From: Promethearchaeota archaeon
Lineage (GTDB): Archaea > Asgardarchaeota > Lokiarchaeia > Sigynarchaeales > SOKP01
DNA: 19,789 bases
Assembly: GCA_014730295.1 (NCBI GenBank)
Contig: WJIN01000228.1
Coordinates: 1-19,789 of the forward strand
Direction of reading: 5' to 3'
Of the stretch, positions 7,590 through 15,289 are shown one piece after another. Made by a program: the position numbers and the translations under genes. How positions within the stretch are numbered: the first letter of the stretch is position 1; every line of letters begins with the position of its first letter. The notes under the pieces were generated by a model, which worked only from the letters and a program-made list of their open reading frames with translations, was not told the origin of the DNA and did no database searches.

Positions 7590-8339
7590 ATGGTTGATTT
7601 TATCGAATACATAAACGGATTTCTTACTATATTATTTGTAGTAATCTCTGTGGCGATTGGATTAATAATCATCATTAAATATCGTAAAAAAAAAGAAAGG
7701 CAATTTTTATATTTCGGTCTATTTTGGGCTGGTATGACGACACCATGGTGGCCCCAGATTGTCATTTTTGTTAATTTCTTGATTACGGGAACAATTATCG
7801 AAATGACTTTCTGGGTGATTATAGGAGTTGCATTTCTCCCTTTTACGGTGATTGTAGGTATGATGGCTTATTTAATTGTTTTACCAATTGAAGATAACAA
7901 AAAAAACATTATTAGAGCTATTACATACTCCCCCAACATTCTTTATGAGATTTTTTTATTATTCGCGATATTTTTGGGGAACATTGAAATCTGGATTGCC
8001 GATCATGATCCATTAGGAGAAGAAGGAGCCTTTGTTATAGATTGGTCTTATTTCAGCATTCCATACTTTATATTGAGTTTGGTATTCTTTTTAATTTTTG
8101 GACTCTGGTTTTCTCGCTTATCAATGAAATCAGATAATCGAGATGTTAAATTAAAAGGAAAATTCTTGTTTATTGCGTTTATTTCATTCGCCGTTGGAAC
8201 TATGATTGATTTTATCGTACCCAATCCATTTATCTATATGATTGCTAGATTAATATTGCTTTTTAGCTCCATTGAATTCTATGCTGGTTTATTACTTCCC
8301 AAATGGATAGCTAATTTATTCCAGAGAGGTAATCATTAG
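7590..8339 (+). CDS. Orphan seven-helix membrane protein
   Basis: I do not recognise this 249-residue protein. Hydrophobic segments at about 8-30, 39-66, 74-99, 116-136, 153-175, 189-210 and 213-236 suggest seven membrane helices. A strongly basic loop (KYRKKKER, 30-37) follows helix 1 and should be cytoplasmic, placing the N-terminus outside. A WWP turn occurs at 53-55, and an acidic loop (ADHDPLGEEG, 137-146) falls between helices 4 and 5. There is no signal peptide and no soluble signalling domain. The ATG lacks a Shine-Dalgarno site. It stands alone: 249 bases separate it from hypF, and T-runs follow it. A sensor-type or uncharacterised archaeal seven-helix family is possible, but no function can be assigned. 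Confidence 0.8.
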   Translation: MVDFIEYINGFLTILFVVISVAIGLIIIIKYRKKKERQFLYFGLFWAGMTTPWWPQIVIFVNFLITGTIIEMTFWVIIGVAFLPFTVIVGMMAYLIVLPIEDNKKNIIRAITYSPNILYEIFLLFAIFLGNIEIWIADHDPLGEEGAFVIDWSYFSIPYFILSLVFFLIFGLWFSRLSMKSDNRDVKLKGKFLFIAFISFAVGTMIDFIVPNPFIYMIARLILLFSSIEFYAGLLLPKWIANLFQRGNH

Positions 8340-8376
8340 GCAAAATTGATTATCTTAACTCAAATTAGATGGAAAC

Positions 8377-8400
8377 TTTTTTTTTTTAATCATTTTTTTT
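8377..8400 (+). terminator. Double T-run terminator
   Basis: Eleven T (8377-8387) then eight T (8393-8400) lie 38 bases after the membrane-protein stop. This is typical of intrinsic archaeal termination and separates it from the redox pair. Confidence 0.55.
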
Positions 8401-8440
8401 CATATTTAACATTTCAAATTTGAAAACAAGATATTTCAAA

Positions 8441-8450
8441 ATTATAAAAT
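8441..8450 (+). promoter_or_regulatory. TATA box of the flavoprotein-reductase pair
   Basis: ATTATAAAAT is a strong archaeal TATA candidate. A transcript starting about 26 bases on (near 8472) would have an 8-base leader before ATG 8480. It lies downstream of a possible TTG start at 8420, which argues against that longer frame. Confidence 0.5.
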
Positions 8451-8479
8451 TGAATAAAAACAAATTAAGAAACAAAAAA

Positions 8480-10045
8480 ATGCAAAAATTAAATCAATCA
8501 ATAGAAGAAAAATATGATGTAGCTATAATTGGAGCTGGTAATGGTGGTTTAATAGCAGCCACTCAACTAGCTTTAGAAGGACAAAAAATAATTCTTTTTG
8601 AACAGCATAACCTTCCTGGTGGTTTTGCAACTAGCTTTGTTCGAGGAAGATTTGAGTTTGAAGCATCTCTCCATGAATTATGTGATTATGGTCCAAAATC
8701 AAATAAAGGAGGGATTAGGAAATTATTTGAAGAACTTGGAATAGATATCCCCATGGCGAAAATACCAGAAGCGTATCATTTGATCTCTACAGACGAAAAT
8801 GATAGATTCGACATTACCATACCTTTTGGAGTTGACGAATATATTAAATGTATTGTTGGAGAAGTACCAGAAAGTGAAAAATCTGTTAAAGAATTTGTTA
8901 AATTATGCAGAGAGGTTCATGAAGCATTAAATTATATTCGAGAATCAAGAGGCAATCCAGATAAAAAAGTATTGATGAGTGAATATGGAAATTTTCTACG
9001 AACTGCAGCATATAGTCTAGATGATATTTTAGGAGCATTAGAAATGCCTTTAAAAGCTCAAAAAATTATTAAGGGATATTGGGTATATTTAGCAATTCCA
9101 ACAAGTAGAATTAATTTCACTATTTATGCGGCAATGCTATATTTTTTTCTCATACGAGGCGCATACATCCCAATACATCGTTCTTCAGGTTATACAATGG
9201 CTTTAGAGAAAAGAATAAGAGATCTTGGAGGTAAAATCGAATTTAACACAAAAGTCGAGAAAATTATGGTTGAAGATGGAAAGGTTAATGGATTGGAAAC
9301 ATCCAAAGGAGACAAAATCAATACAAATTATGTTATTTCAAACGCTTCTCCAACTCTCATCTATAACAACCTAATCTTTCCGGAATCAGAGCGACCCGAA
9401 ATAGGTTATAAGTTTGTTAATGCCCGAAAACATGCGGTTAGTTGTTTTGTTGTTTATCTTGGCTTAAATAAATCAGCAGAAGAGTTAGGGTTACAAAATT
9501 ATAGTTATGTAATTTCAGATTGTATGGATACTAAACAAATATATGATTCTTTTGGGAAATTGGAATGTCCTAAAATCCAAGCATCAATTTGCCTAAATAA
9601 TGCGATTCCAGATTGTTCTCCAGAAGGAACTTGTATAGTTAGTATTACTTCATTTTTTAAGCCAGGTGTTTGGGATAAAATAAGTAAGGAGCAATATTTT
9701 AGTCTTAAAGATAAAATTGCTGAAGAACTAATAGAAAAATTCGAAAATGCAACTAATACGCATCTATCTGAATGTATAGAAGAAATTGAGATCGCAACCC
9801 CAGAAACATATTCGAGATATACGGGCAGTTATAAGGGAGTGACATACGGATATGAGGTTGATTCTTGGGATTCCACTTTACCCCGATTAATGAGAATGTC
9901 CGAAGAACGATTTATTGATGGTTTAAAAACATGTGGGGGATTCTCATTTCAAGGCGTAAGCTATACAAATTCGTTATTATCTGGGCAAATTACTGCATTA
10001 CTCACTTTACAAGAATTACAAGAAGGAGGAGAAAAAAATGAGTGA
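8480..10045 (+). CDS. FAD-dependent polyene oxidoreductase, CrtI / retinol-saturase-like
   Basis: This is a 521-residue flavoprotein of the phytoene desaturase, carotenoid isomerase and retinol saturase superfamily. These enzymes add, remove or move double bonds in isoprenoid chains. The N-terminus shows the dinucleotide fold: IIGAGNGG near residues 16-23, then E41 and LPGG (45-48). A second FAD-contacting region near the C-terminus reads GGFSFQGVSYTNSLLSGQ. A TTG at 8420 in the same frame would add 20 basic residues before the fold, but the TATA box at 8441-8450 supports ATG 8480. The stop overlaps the next gene by 8 bases, so a dedicated electron partner is likely. The substrate is unknown. 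Reduction of a polyprenyl or lipid chain is as plausible as carotenoid desaturation, and no carotenoid genes are nearby. Confidence 0.85.
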   Translation: MQKLNQSIEEKYDVAIIGAGNGGLIAATQLALEGQKIILFEQHNLPGGFATSFVRGRFEFEASLHELCDYGPKSNKGGIRKLFEELGIDIPMAKIPEAYHLISTDENDRFDITIPFGVDEYIKCIVGEVPESEKSVKEFVKLCREVHEALNYIRESRGNPDKKVLMSEYGNFLRTAAYSLDDILGALEMPLKAQKIIKGYWVYLAIPTSRINFTIYAAMLYFFLIRGAYIPIHRSSGYTMALEKRIRDLGGKIEFNTKVEKIMVEDGKVNGLETSKGDKINTNYVISNASPTLIYNNLIFPESERPEIGYKFVNARKHAVSCFVVYLGLNKSAEELGLQNYSYVISDCMDTKQIYDSFGKLECPKIQASICLNNAIPDCSPEGTCIVSITSFFKPGVWDKISKEQYFSLKDKIAEELIEKFENATNTHLSECIEEIEIATPETYSRYTGSYKGVTYGYEVDSWDSTLPRLMRMSEERFIDGLKTCGGFSFQGVSYTNSLLSGQITALLTLQELQEGGEKNE

Positions 10046-11264
10046 AGATAATGAATTAAAAGTAAAGATAAAAGGAAAAATTAGAGATTTATTAGCATTT
10101 TCAAAACTAACCAAAACTCGAGAAAAAAAATTTGAAAAAGCTTCAGCTAAGCCAATTGAAGAAGATACTCTGAAAGCATTAGCGGAAGATTTACATCCTG
10201 ACTATCAACACTTGATAATTGATAAAATAATAGATAATACAAAATCAACCAAAACCTTTAGATTAATTCCCGATTCTGAGTTTAATGAAGCACTCGCATT
10301 ATTTCGCGCAGGACAATTCTTAAGTTTAAAAGTGAACGTGAATGGATATGAAATTACCAGACCATATACTATATCATCATCACCAAGGGACGCTTTAGCT
10401 GGTTTTTATGAAGTTTCTATTAAAAGAGAGGAAAATGGATTTTTAACAAACTTCATCTGGGATAATTGGAAAGTTGGAACTAAAGTCACCAGTTCAGGAC
10501 CACAGGGTTTTTTTTATTTCCAACCCCTAAGAGATTCTAAAAACATTGCCGCTATCGCTGGAGGGAGCGGTATAACAGCATTCCGATCTATTGCTAAAGA
10601 AGTCGCAGAAGGTAGTCTGGATATTAATCTGACAATACTATATGGATGTAGTGATGAGGATGATATTTTGTTTTATGAAGAGTTGAAACATTTGGAGAAA
10701 CAAAACCCCAATAAGATAAAATTGGTGATCGTTCTTAGCTGCGAGGAGGTTAGTTTAGAAGGATGTGAAACTGGATTTATAACTTCAGAAATTATTAAGA
10801 AATATACGGATATCGCAAATGATACTTACTTCATATGTGGACCTCAATTAATGTACGAATTCATGGATGAGGAAATTTCCAAATTAAAAATTTCGCAAAG
10901 CAGAATTAGAAAAGAAATGTACGGAGAAATTAAGGAAGTAACGAAATTCCCCGACTATCCTACTAAGGAGAAAGCTGAAAAGGTGTATAATATTGAAGTT
11001 TTGATTGGAAGTGAGATTAAAGAAATTCCCGCAAAAGCCACCGATACAGTTTTAGTTTCTATGGAAAAAGCTAAAATTATAGCTCCATCAAGCTGTCGTT
11101 CTGGTGAATGTGGATTTTGTAGGTCATATCTTATTTCTGGAGACATTTATACTCTGACGAAATCAGATGGGAGAAGAGAAGCGGATAAAGAGTATAACTT
11201 TTTCCATCCATGTTCTTCTTATCCCCTATCAGATCTCGAAATAGAAGTCCCTAGAAGAAAATAA
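10038..11264 (+). CDS. FAD/NAD(P)H reductase with C-terminal [2Fe-2S] ferredoxin domain
   Basis: A 408-residue electron-transfer protein. After a charged leader (about 1-55), the FAD-binding barrel carries RPYTISSS (108-115). The NAD(P)-binding domain has AGGSGIT (174-180) and ends in FICGP (265-269). A plant-type ferredoxin domain follows with C353, C358, C361 and C392 (CRSGECGFC). The domain order FAD, NAD, [2Fe-2S] is that of phthalate/vanillate oxygenase reductases and related proteins. It should pass electrons from NAD(P)H to a partner or in reverse. A strong GGAGG ribosome site (10025-10029) precedes the ATG, and the 8-base overlap makes the flavoprotein the obvious partner. No oxygenase is nearby, so a reductase role without oxygen is preferred by inference. 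Confidence 0.9.
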   Translation: MSEDNELKVKIKGKIRDLLAFSKLTKTREKKFEKASAKPIEEDTLKALAEDLHPDYQHLIIDKIIDNTKSTKTFRLIPDSEFNEALALFRAGQFLSLKVNVNGYEITRPYTISSSPRDALAGFYEVSIKREENGFLTNFIWDNWKVGTKVTSSGPQGFFYFQPLRDSKNIAAIAGGSGITAFRSIAKEVAEGSLDINLTILYGCSDEDDILFYEELKHLEKQNPNKIKLVIVLSCEEVSLEGCETGFITSEIIKKYTDIANDTYFICGPQLMYEFMDEEISKLKISQSRIRKEMYGEIKEVTKFPDYPTKEKAEKVYNIEVLIGSEIKEIPAKATDTVLVSMEKAKIIAPSSCRSGECGFCRSYLISGDIYTLTKSDGRREADKEYNFFHPCSSYPLSDLEIEVPRRK

Positions 11265-11267
11265 CAA

Positions 11268-11301
11268 TTTTCAATTCTATTTATTTTTTTTAATTTTTAT
11301 T
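11268..11301 (+). terminator. T-rich tract ending the redox operon
   Basis: Repeated T-runs (including eight T at 11284-11291) begin a few bases after the reductase stop, consistent with archaeal termination. Confidence 0.4.
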
Positions 11302-11400
11302 GTTGGCTATTCTATTTAGTAGAATTAGTTTCAATTTTAGAAAGAATGCAGTTTTTAGCAATTTTTAAATATTTCAAAAATAAATATTACTAAAAAGCAA

Positions 11401-11408
11401 ATTATAAT
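11401..11408 (+). promoter_or_regulatory. ATTATAAT box upstream of the first longin-like paralogue
   Basis: This box is about 21 bases before the proposed TTG start. The same octamer occurs before hisF copy 2 (15256-15263) and purF (18339-18346). A farther candidate, TTTAAATA near 11364-11371, would give a leader of about 30 bases. Confidence 0.4.
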
Positions 11409-11425
11409 CAAACTCGTGAAAATTT

Positions 11426-12742
11426 TTGACTCTAAAAGAAAACCCACCATTAGAGAAGGTTATAGAAACTATCCGAAAGAACCAGAACTTGGATTCAATA
11501 GCGGGTCTTGTCTGCTTAAATAGTCTTATCATTAATAGTACAATTGAGGAAATTTTAGAATTTATTAATAAAAAACGTATTGAAATTCCGACAAAAAAGG
11601 TATACACCAGACTAGAATTATTGCGACATATATGTTTGCATTATTATATCATCTACATAAATAACGAACCGTTGCAGAACAATTTTGAAAGTGTTTTAAA
11701 TTATATTGGACATGAAATGTGTAGGGATGAGTCACTTCAATTACACTTATACGGTGTTGATTTTATTGCCAAACAAGACCTTATTGACGCGTTTAGCGAT
11801 TGGTGTGCTGACTTGGGAATAAGTGTATACGACGCTAGGAAAGTAAGTGACGAGAACCACATAGATCTGTATTTAGTGAGGAGAACTCCCCTATTGAGAA
11901 CAGAAACGGTTTTTGTGAGGACGGGGCATGAAATCGATGAGAATGAATACCAACGAGTATTACAACTTATTACAAAAACATCAAAATATGCAACTTGGAA
12001 TGTTTTTGTTACTACTCCTCTTGCAGTCTATAAAATTGGATTGAATAGAATGATCATTGATATGGACCAATCAAATGTATGGCTGTATATAATAGACCCT
12101 GTTCGAAAAACCATCCATGGTATTATCAAAGGAAAAAAGTCTAAAGATTATAATTCTGATTTACGGGACAAATATATTGAGCAACTTCCAAGAGAGCCTA
12201 TTAGAGCTCAAACACGTTTAAAAGAGATTTCTACGTTTAAATTTAATGAAAAACAGTCCTATAATCCCGATGATTACTGCACATTCGATTTACTTGACGT
12301 GCTTGAACATGATAGATTAGTGAGTGCTCCAGATGAAGAATCTGACTATTCAAAAATTTTCCGAAACTTGATGATAATCGACCGAGAATCAAAAATACCA
12401 ATATTTTCATATTTAAGCGAAAAGGTAAAGGATCAAATCTTATTTTCGGGCTTTTTAAGCGCTATGGATGATTTTGTCTCACAAATAGGGGATACTACAT
12501 CGCTAAAAGAAATCAATTATAAGGGGTTTTATGTTCAGGCCGCTTACGGGAAAAGCGTGAAAATGGCACTTTTCCTATCTGACCAAGCTGACAAGAGCTT
12601 AAAGGAGCGAGTAGATTTCCTTCTTGAGTATTTCGAAAGTAATTTTTCTGAAGAAATTGAAAAATTTCGAGACTCCGGTGATACCTCAATTTTAAAAGAT
12701 GAAAAAATCCTTCCTATTGTTCGGCAATTTTTAAATATTTAG
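11426..12742 (+). CDS. Uncharacterised protein with longin-like C-terminal domain, paralogue 1
   Basis: I cannot name this 438-residue protein. It has three visible parts. A helical N-terminus (about 10-105) comes first. The central alpha/beta region (about 108-262) contains the 20-residue segment DLIDAFSDWCADLGISVYDA, also found unchanged in the next gene, followed by IDLYLVRRTPLLRTE (146-160). Its helix-strand order recalls restriction-endonuclease-like folds, but the usual catalytic lysine is missing. The C-terminal region (about 309-438) is predicted as strand pair, helix, three strands, helices (LMIIDRESKIPIFSY, then SGFLSAMDDFVSQIG, then INYKGFYVQAAYG). That order matches longin/roadblock-type domains found in GTPase-linked proteins. 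The start is TTG: a stop lies three codons upstream and no ATG precedes the homologous region. No signal peptide or membrane segment is seen. Confidence 0.75.
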   Translation: MTLKENPPLEKVIETIRKNQNLDSIAGLVCLNSLIINSTIEEILEFINKKRIEIPTKKVYTRLELLRHICLHYYIIYINNEPLQNNFESVLNYIGHEMCRDESLQLHLYGVDFIAKQDLIDAFSDWCADLGISVYDARKVSDENHIDLYLVRRTPLLRTETVFVRTGHEIDENEYQRVLQLITKTSKYATWNVFVTTPLAVYKIGLNRMIIDMDQSNVWLYIIDPVRKTIHGIIKGKKSKDYNSDLRDKYIEQLPREPIRAQTRLKEISTFKFNEKQSYNPDDYCTFDLLDVLEHDRLVSAPDEESDYSKIFRNLMIIDRESKIPIFSYLSEKVKDQILFSGFLSAMDDFVSQIGDTTSLKEINYKGFYVQAAYGKSVKMALFLSDQADKSLKERVDFLLEYFESNFSEEIEKFRDSGDTSILKDEKILPIVRQFLNI

Positions 12743-12743
12743 T

Positions 12744-12758
12744 GTTCTTCTTTTTTCC
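12744..12758 (+). terminator. T-rich tract between the paralogues
   Basis: GTTCTTCTTTTTTCC starts directly after the stop of paralogue 1. A TATA-like stretch (TTTATAAA, about 12789-12796) follows, so the two paralogues probably have separate transcripts. Confidence 0.4.
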
Positions 12759-12847
12759 GTATAAATATTAATTAATTATAAAATCACTTTATAAATTCAT
12801 TAGAAACATAATTTAACTTAATAGTAGAAAATTATTCCAATACAAAA

Positions 12848-14143
12848 ATGGAATCATTAGATAATACAATTCAAGAATTAAAAGATAATTTTGAGAAAAA
12901 AAACGGATTAATATGCTTGAACTGCTTATTTAACAAAAGTCGATTTGAAGAAATTGAGCAATTCATTGAATCTAATGCTATCCCCACTCCAGAATTCGAA
13001 AAGCCTTCAAAATATGGGTATTTGAGAAGTATTGCTGCTCATTATTATCAAGAATATACACAAAACGAGGAAATTCAATCGAATTTTAAAAACCCGCTTA
13101 TGTATATTGGGAAAAAAATCCTTCAAGAAGAAAAATTAAAACACTATCTTACACGATTCGATTTTTTTGCGCGGCAGGATCTCATTGACGCGTTTAGTGA
13201 TTGGTGCGCTGATCTCGGAATTAGCGTCTACGACGCATCAAAAATTGATAATAAAAATATAGATTTATACCTAATCAGGCGAACACCACTATTGCGTAGC
13301 GAGGCAGTTTTTATTCGAACAGGCTCACAACTTGATGAGGAAGATTATAAAAACACGTTTTATCTCATAAATGAAGCATCCAAATTGGCAACCTGGACTG
13401 TATTCGTTACCACACCTTTAGGAGTTTATAATATTGGGTTAGATAGGATGATATCTGATATGGAAAAACTCGATACGTGGCTATATGTAGTTAATCCACT
13501 ACACAAGGAAATCTGGGGGATTACCAAGGGAGGTAAAGGTAAGGACTATGACTCTGATCTAAGGGATGTATTCATCGAAAAATTACCAAAAGAACCAATA
13601 CGAGCGCCTTCAAAAGTAATAGAAATCTCAAAATACAATTTTGATGATAGTGATTCATATAAATCTAAGAATTATTCACTTTTTGAAATATTTACTGAAG
13701 AGGAGATGGAACAAATTCAAGAAGAGACGAAAATTGAACATAAATACAGAGATATTTTCCGCAATCTGATGACAATCGATAAGGATTCTGGATTACCTTT
13801 AATATCATATTCAAGTGAGGAACAACCCTTAGATAAGGTGCTCATATCGGGATTTTTAACAGCAATGGATAATTTCGTATCGGAAATCGGTGGAACCTCA
13901 TCCATGAAGGATATCAATTATAAGGGTCTTTATGTTCAAGCAGCGTATGGTAAGATCATTAAAGCTGCTTTATTTCTTTCCGATCCGGCAGATAAAAGCT
14001 TGAAGGAGCGACTAAATTATTTGGTCAATTATATAGAGACTCATTATGATAATGAAATCCAAGAGTTTAGAAAAACTGGTGATTCGTCAATGGTTGATGA
14101 GAAGAAACTTAGTCCATTAATAATCGAGATATTAGATATCTAA
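12848..14143 (+). CDS. Uncharacterised protein with longin-like C-terminal domain, paralogue 2
   Basis: A 431-residue sister of the preceding gene, aligning end to end with few gaps. By eye about 60% or more of positions agree across the central block (111-253) and the longin-like C-terminus (about 303-431), and far fewer in the N-terminal 100 residues and the linker (260-300). The shared invariant elements are DLIDAFSDWCADLGISVYDA (111-130), RRTPLLR, FVTTPLGVY, YDSDLRD, EPIRA, and INYKGLYVQAAYG. A CxxC (C23, C26) near the N-terminus is only half kept in paralogue 1. In the invariant segment the two DNA copies differ at many third codon positions, so the duplication is old and the protein sequence is under selection. 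The function is unknown; a role with small GTPases is inferred only from the longin-like fold. Confidence 0.78.
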   Translation: MESLDNTIQELKDNFEKKNGLICLNCLFNKSRFEEIEQFIESNAIPTPEFEKPSKYGYLRSIAAHYYQEYTQNEEIQSNFKNPLMYIGKKILQEEKLKHYLTRFDFFARQDLIDAFSDWCADLGISVYDASKIDNKNIDLYLIRRTPLLRSEAVFIRTGSQLDEEDYKNTFYLINEASKLATWTVFVTTPLGVYNIGLDRMISDMEKLDTWLYVVNPLHKEIWGITKGGKGKDYDSDLRDVFIEKLPKEPIRAPSKVIEISKYNFDDSDSYKSKNYSLFEIFTEEEMEQIQEETKIEHKYRDIFRNLMTIDKDSGLPLISYSSEEQPLDKVLISGFLTAMDNFVSEIGGTSSMKDINYKGLYVQAAYGKIIKAALFLSDPADKSLKERLNYLVNYIETHYDNEIQEFRKTGDSSMVDEKKLSPLIIEILDI

Positions 14144-14146
14144 AAA

Positions 14147-14174
14147 TTTTTTATTCTGTTTTTTGTTAGTTTTA
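14147..14174 (+). terminator. T-rich tract after paralogue 2
   Basis: Several T-runs (six T at 14147-14152, six at 14159-14164) start within a few bases of the stop codon. This is consistent with termination before the hisF block. Confidence 0.4.
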
Positions 14175-14274
14175 TGAGAAGCTATTTAACTACAAGAATT
14201 AATCTATGATTTCATATTTTAGTAAATAGAAAAATAGTAATTTTAAACGAAATACGATAGATGATATGATTCAA

Positions 14275-15090
14275 ATGTCAACTTATAAGAGAATTATTCC
14301 CTGTCTTGATGTCAAGGATGGAAGAGTAGTGAAAGGGATTCAATTTGTCAATCTCCGAGACGCGGGAGATCCAGTCGAATTCGCACAATATTATGAAAAC
14401 GAGGGTGCTGATGAGTTAGTATTTTTGGATATAACCGCCACTATAGAAAAGCGGAAAACTGTGAGAGATCTTGTAAAAAAAGTTGCGGATGCGATAAATA
14501 TCCCATTTGCAGTTGGAGGAGGTATAGGAAGTATGGAAGATGTTGATAATATCTTGAATGCCGGGGCAGATAAGGTTTCTATAAACACCGCAGCAGTAAA
14601 AAACCCCGACTTATTATCGAATATATCCAAAGAATATGGTGCCAAAAGATTAGTTTCTGCTATAGATGCGAAAAGAATATATGTAGATTCCGAAAAACAA
14701 GCACCAGACAAAATTATAGCCAAATTAGATGGGAGATATTGCTGGTTTGATCTTTTGACTCACGGCGGGACTAAATCAACTGGAAAAGATGCAATAAAAT
14801 GGGCTTTAGAAGTAAAAAATCTTGGAGCAGGAGAAATATTACCCACATCCAAAACCTTTGATGGAACTAAAGAAGGATATGACTTGGAAATGACACGATT
14901 GATGGCTAATAAAACAGGACTACCGATTATCGCATCTGGAGGGGCGGGAAGTCCCCAGCATATTCTTGAGGCTTTTACTATAGGAAATGCCGATGCGGCC
15001 CTGGCAGCCTCTATATTTCATTTTCGAGAATATTCAATAAAAGAAGTAAAAGAATATTGCACAAAAAATGGTGTTGAAATGAACATATAA
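14275..15090 (+). CDS. hisF: HisF-like protein, divergent copy
   Basis: A 271-residue beta/alpha barrel of the HisF family, the cyclase half of imidazole glycerol phosphate synthase. The two catalytic aspartates are kept: D12 in IIPCLDV and D131 in SAIDAKR. NTAA and ASGGAGSPQH phosphate-site elements are also present. The usual LLTSMDxDGT loop is changed to LPTSKTFDGT (189-198), HGGR is changed to HGGT, and WWEVY to WFDLL. The archaeal insertion before the HGG motif is present. ATG 14275 is chosen because it gives the same N-terminal length as the second hisF and lies about 30 bases from a TTTTAAA box (14241-14248); ATG 14266 is also possible. No hisH follows directly. It may be a slow or specialised synthase, or may have gained a different substrate. 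Confidence 0.88.
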   Translation: MSTYKRIIPCLDVKDGRVVKGIQFVNLRDAGDPVEFAQYYENEGADELVFLDITATIEKRKTVRDLVKKVADAINIPFAVGGGIGSMEDVDNILNAGADKVSINTAAVKNPDLLSNISKEYGAKRLVSAIDAKRIYVDSEKQAPDKIIAKLDGRYCWFDLLTHGGTKSTGKDAIKWALEVKNLGAGEILPTSKTFDGTKEGYDLEMTRLMANKTGLPIIASGGAGSPQHILEAFTIGNADAALAASIFHFREYSIKEVKEYCTKNGVEMNI

Positions 15091-15159
15091 AGGAAATGTT
15101 TGAAGTATATCACCTAATTTTATTCTATTTTTATTAATTCACTTTCACCATGCTCAAAA

Positions 15160-15214
15160 TATCAATTATATCAATTAAATGAATATAACTTCTTATCAGA
15201 CTAATTCTTGATAA
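15160..15214. repeat. Cluster of TATCAA-type sites between the hisF genes
   Basis: TATCAATTA occurs twice in direct tandem (15160-15168, 15169-15177). TTATCA (15193-15198) and TGATAA (15209-15214) then form an inverted repeat with a 10-base loop. Four ATCA-type half-sites within 55 bases upstream of the hisF-hisH promoter could bind a regulator, although AT-rich DNA gives such matches by chance. Confidence 0.3.
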
Positions 15215-15255
15215 TTTATTTAACAAAAGCTAAAATATCTTGGAATATATAGCTA

Positions 15256-15263
15256 ATTATAAT
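15256..15263 (+). promoter_or_regulatory. ATTATAAT box of hisF-hisH
   Basis: The TATA-like octamer is centred about 30 bases before the hisF ATG at 15290, which predicts a transcript with almost no leader. No Shine-Dalgarno site precedes that ATG, in agreement. Confidence 0.5.
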
Positions 15264-15289
15264 AGGATTATCTAAAATTTTAGTATAAA

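Noticed and set aside
8420..8479. TTG start adding 20 residues to the flavoprotein.
   Set aside because: The added part is lysine/asparagine-rich, and the TATA box at 8441-8450 lies inside it. ATG 8480 sits just before the conserved FAD-binding start.
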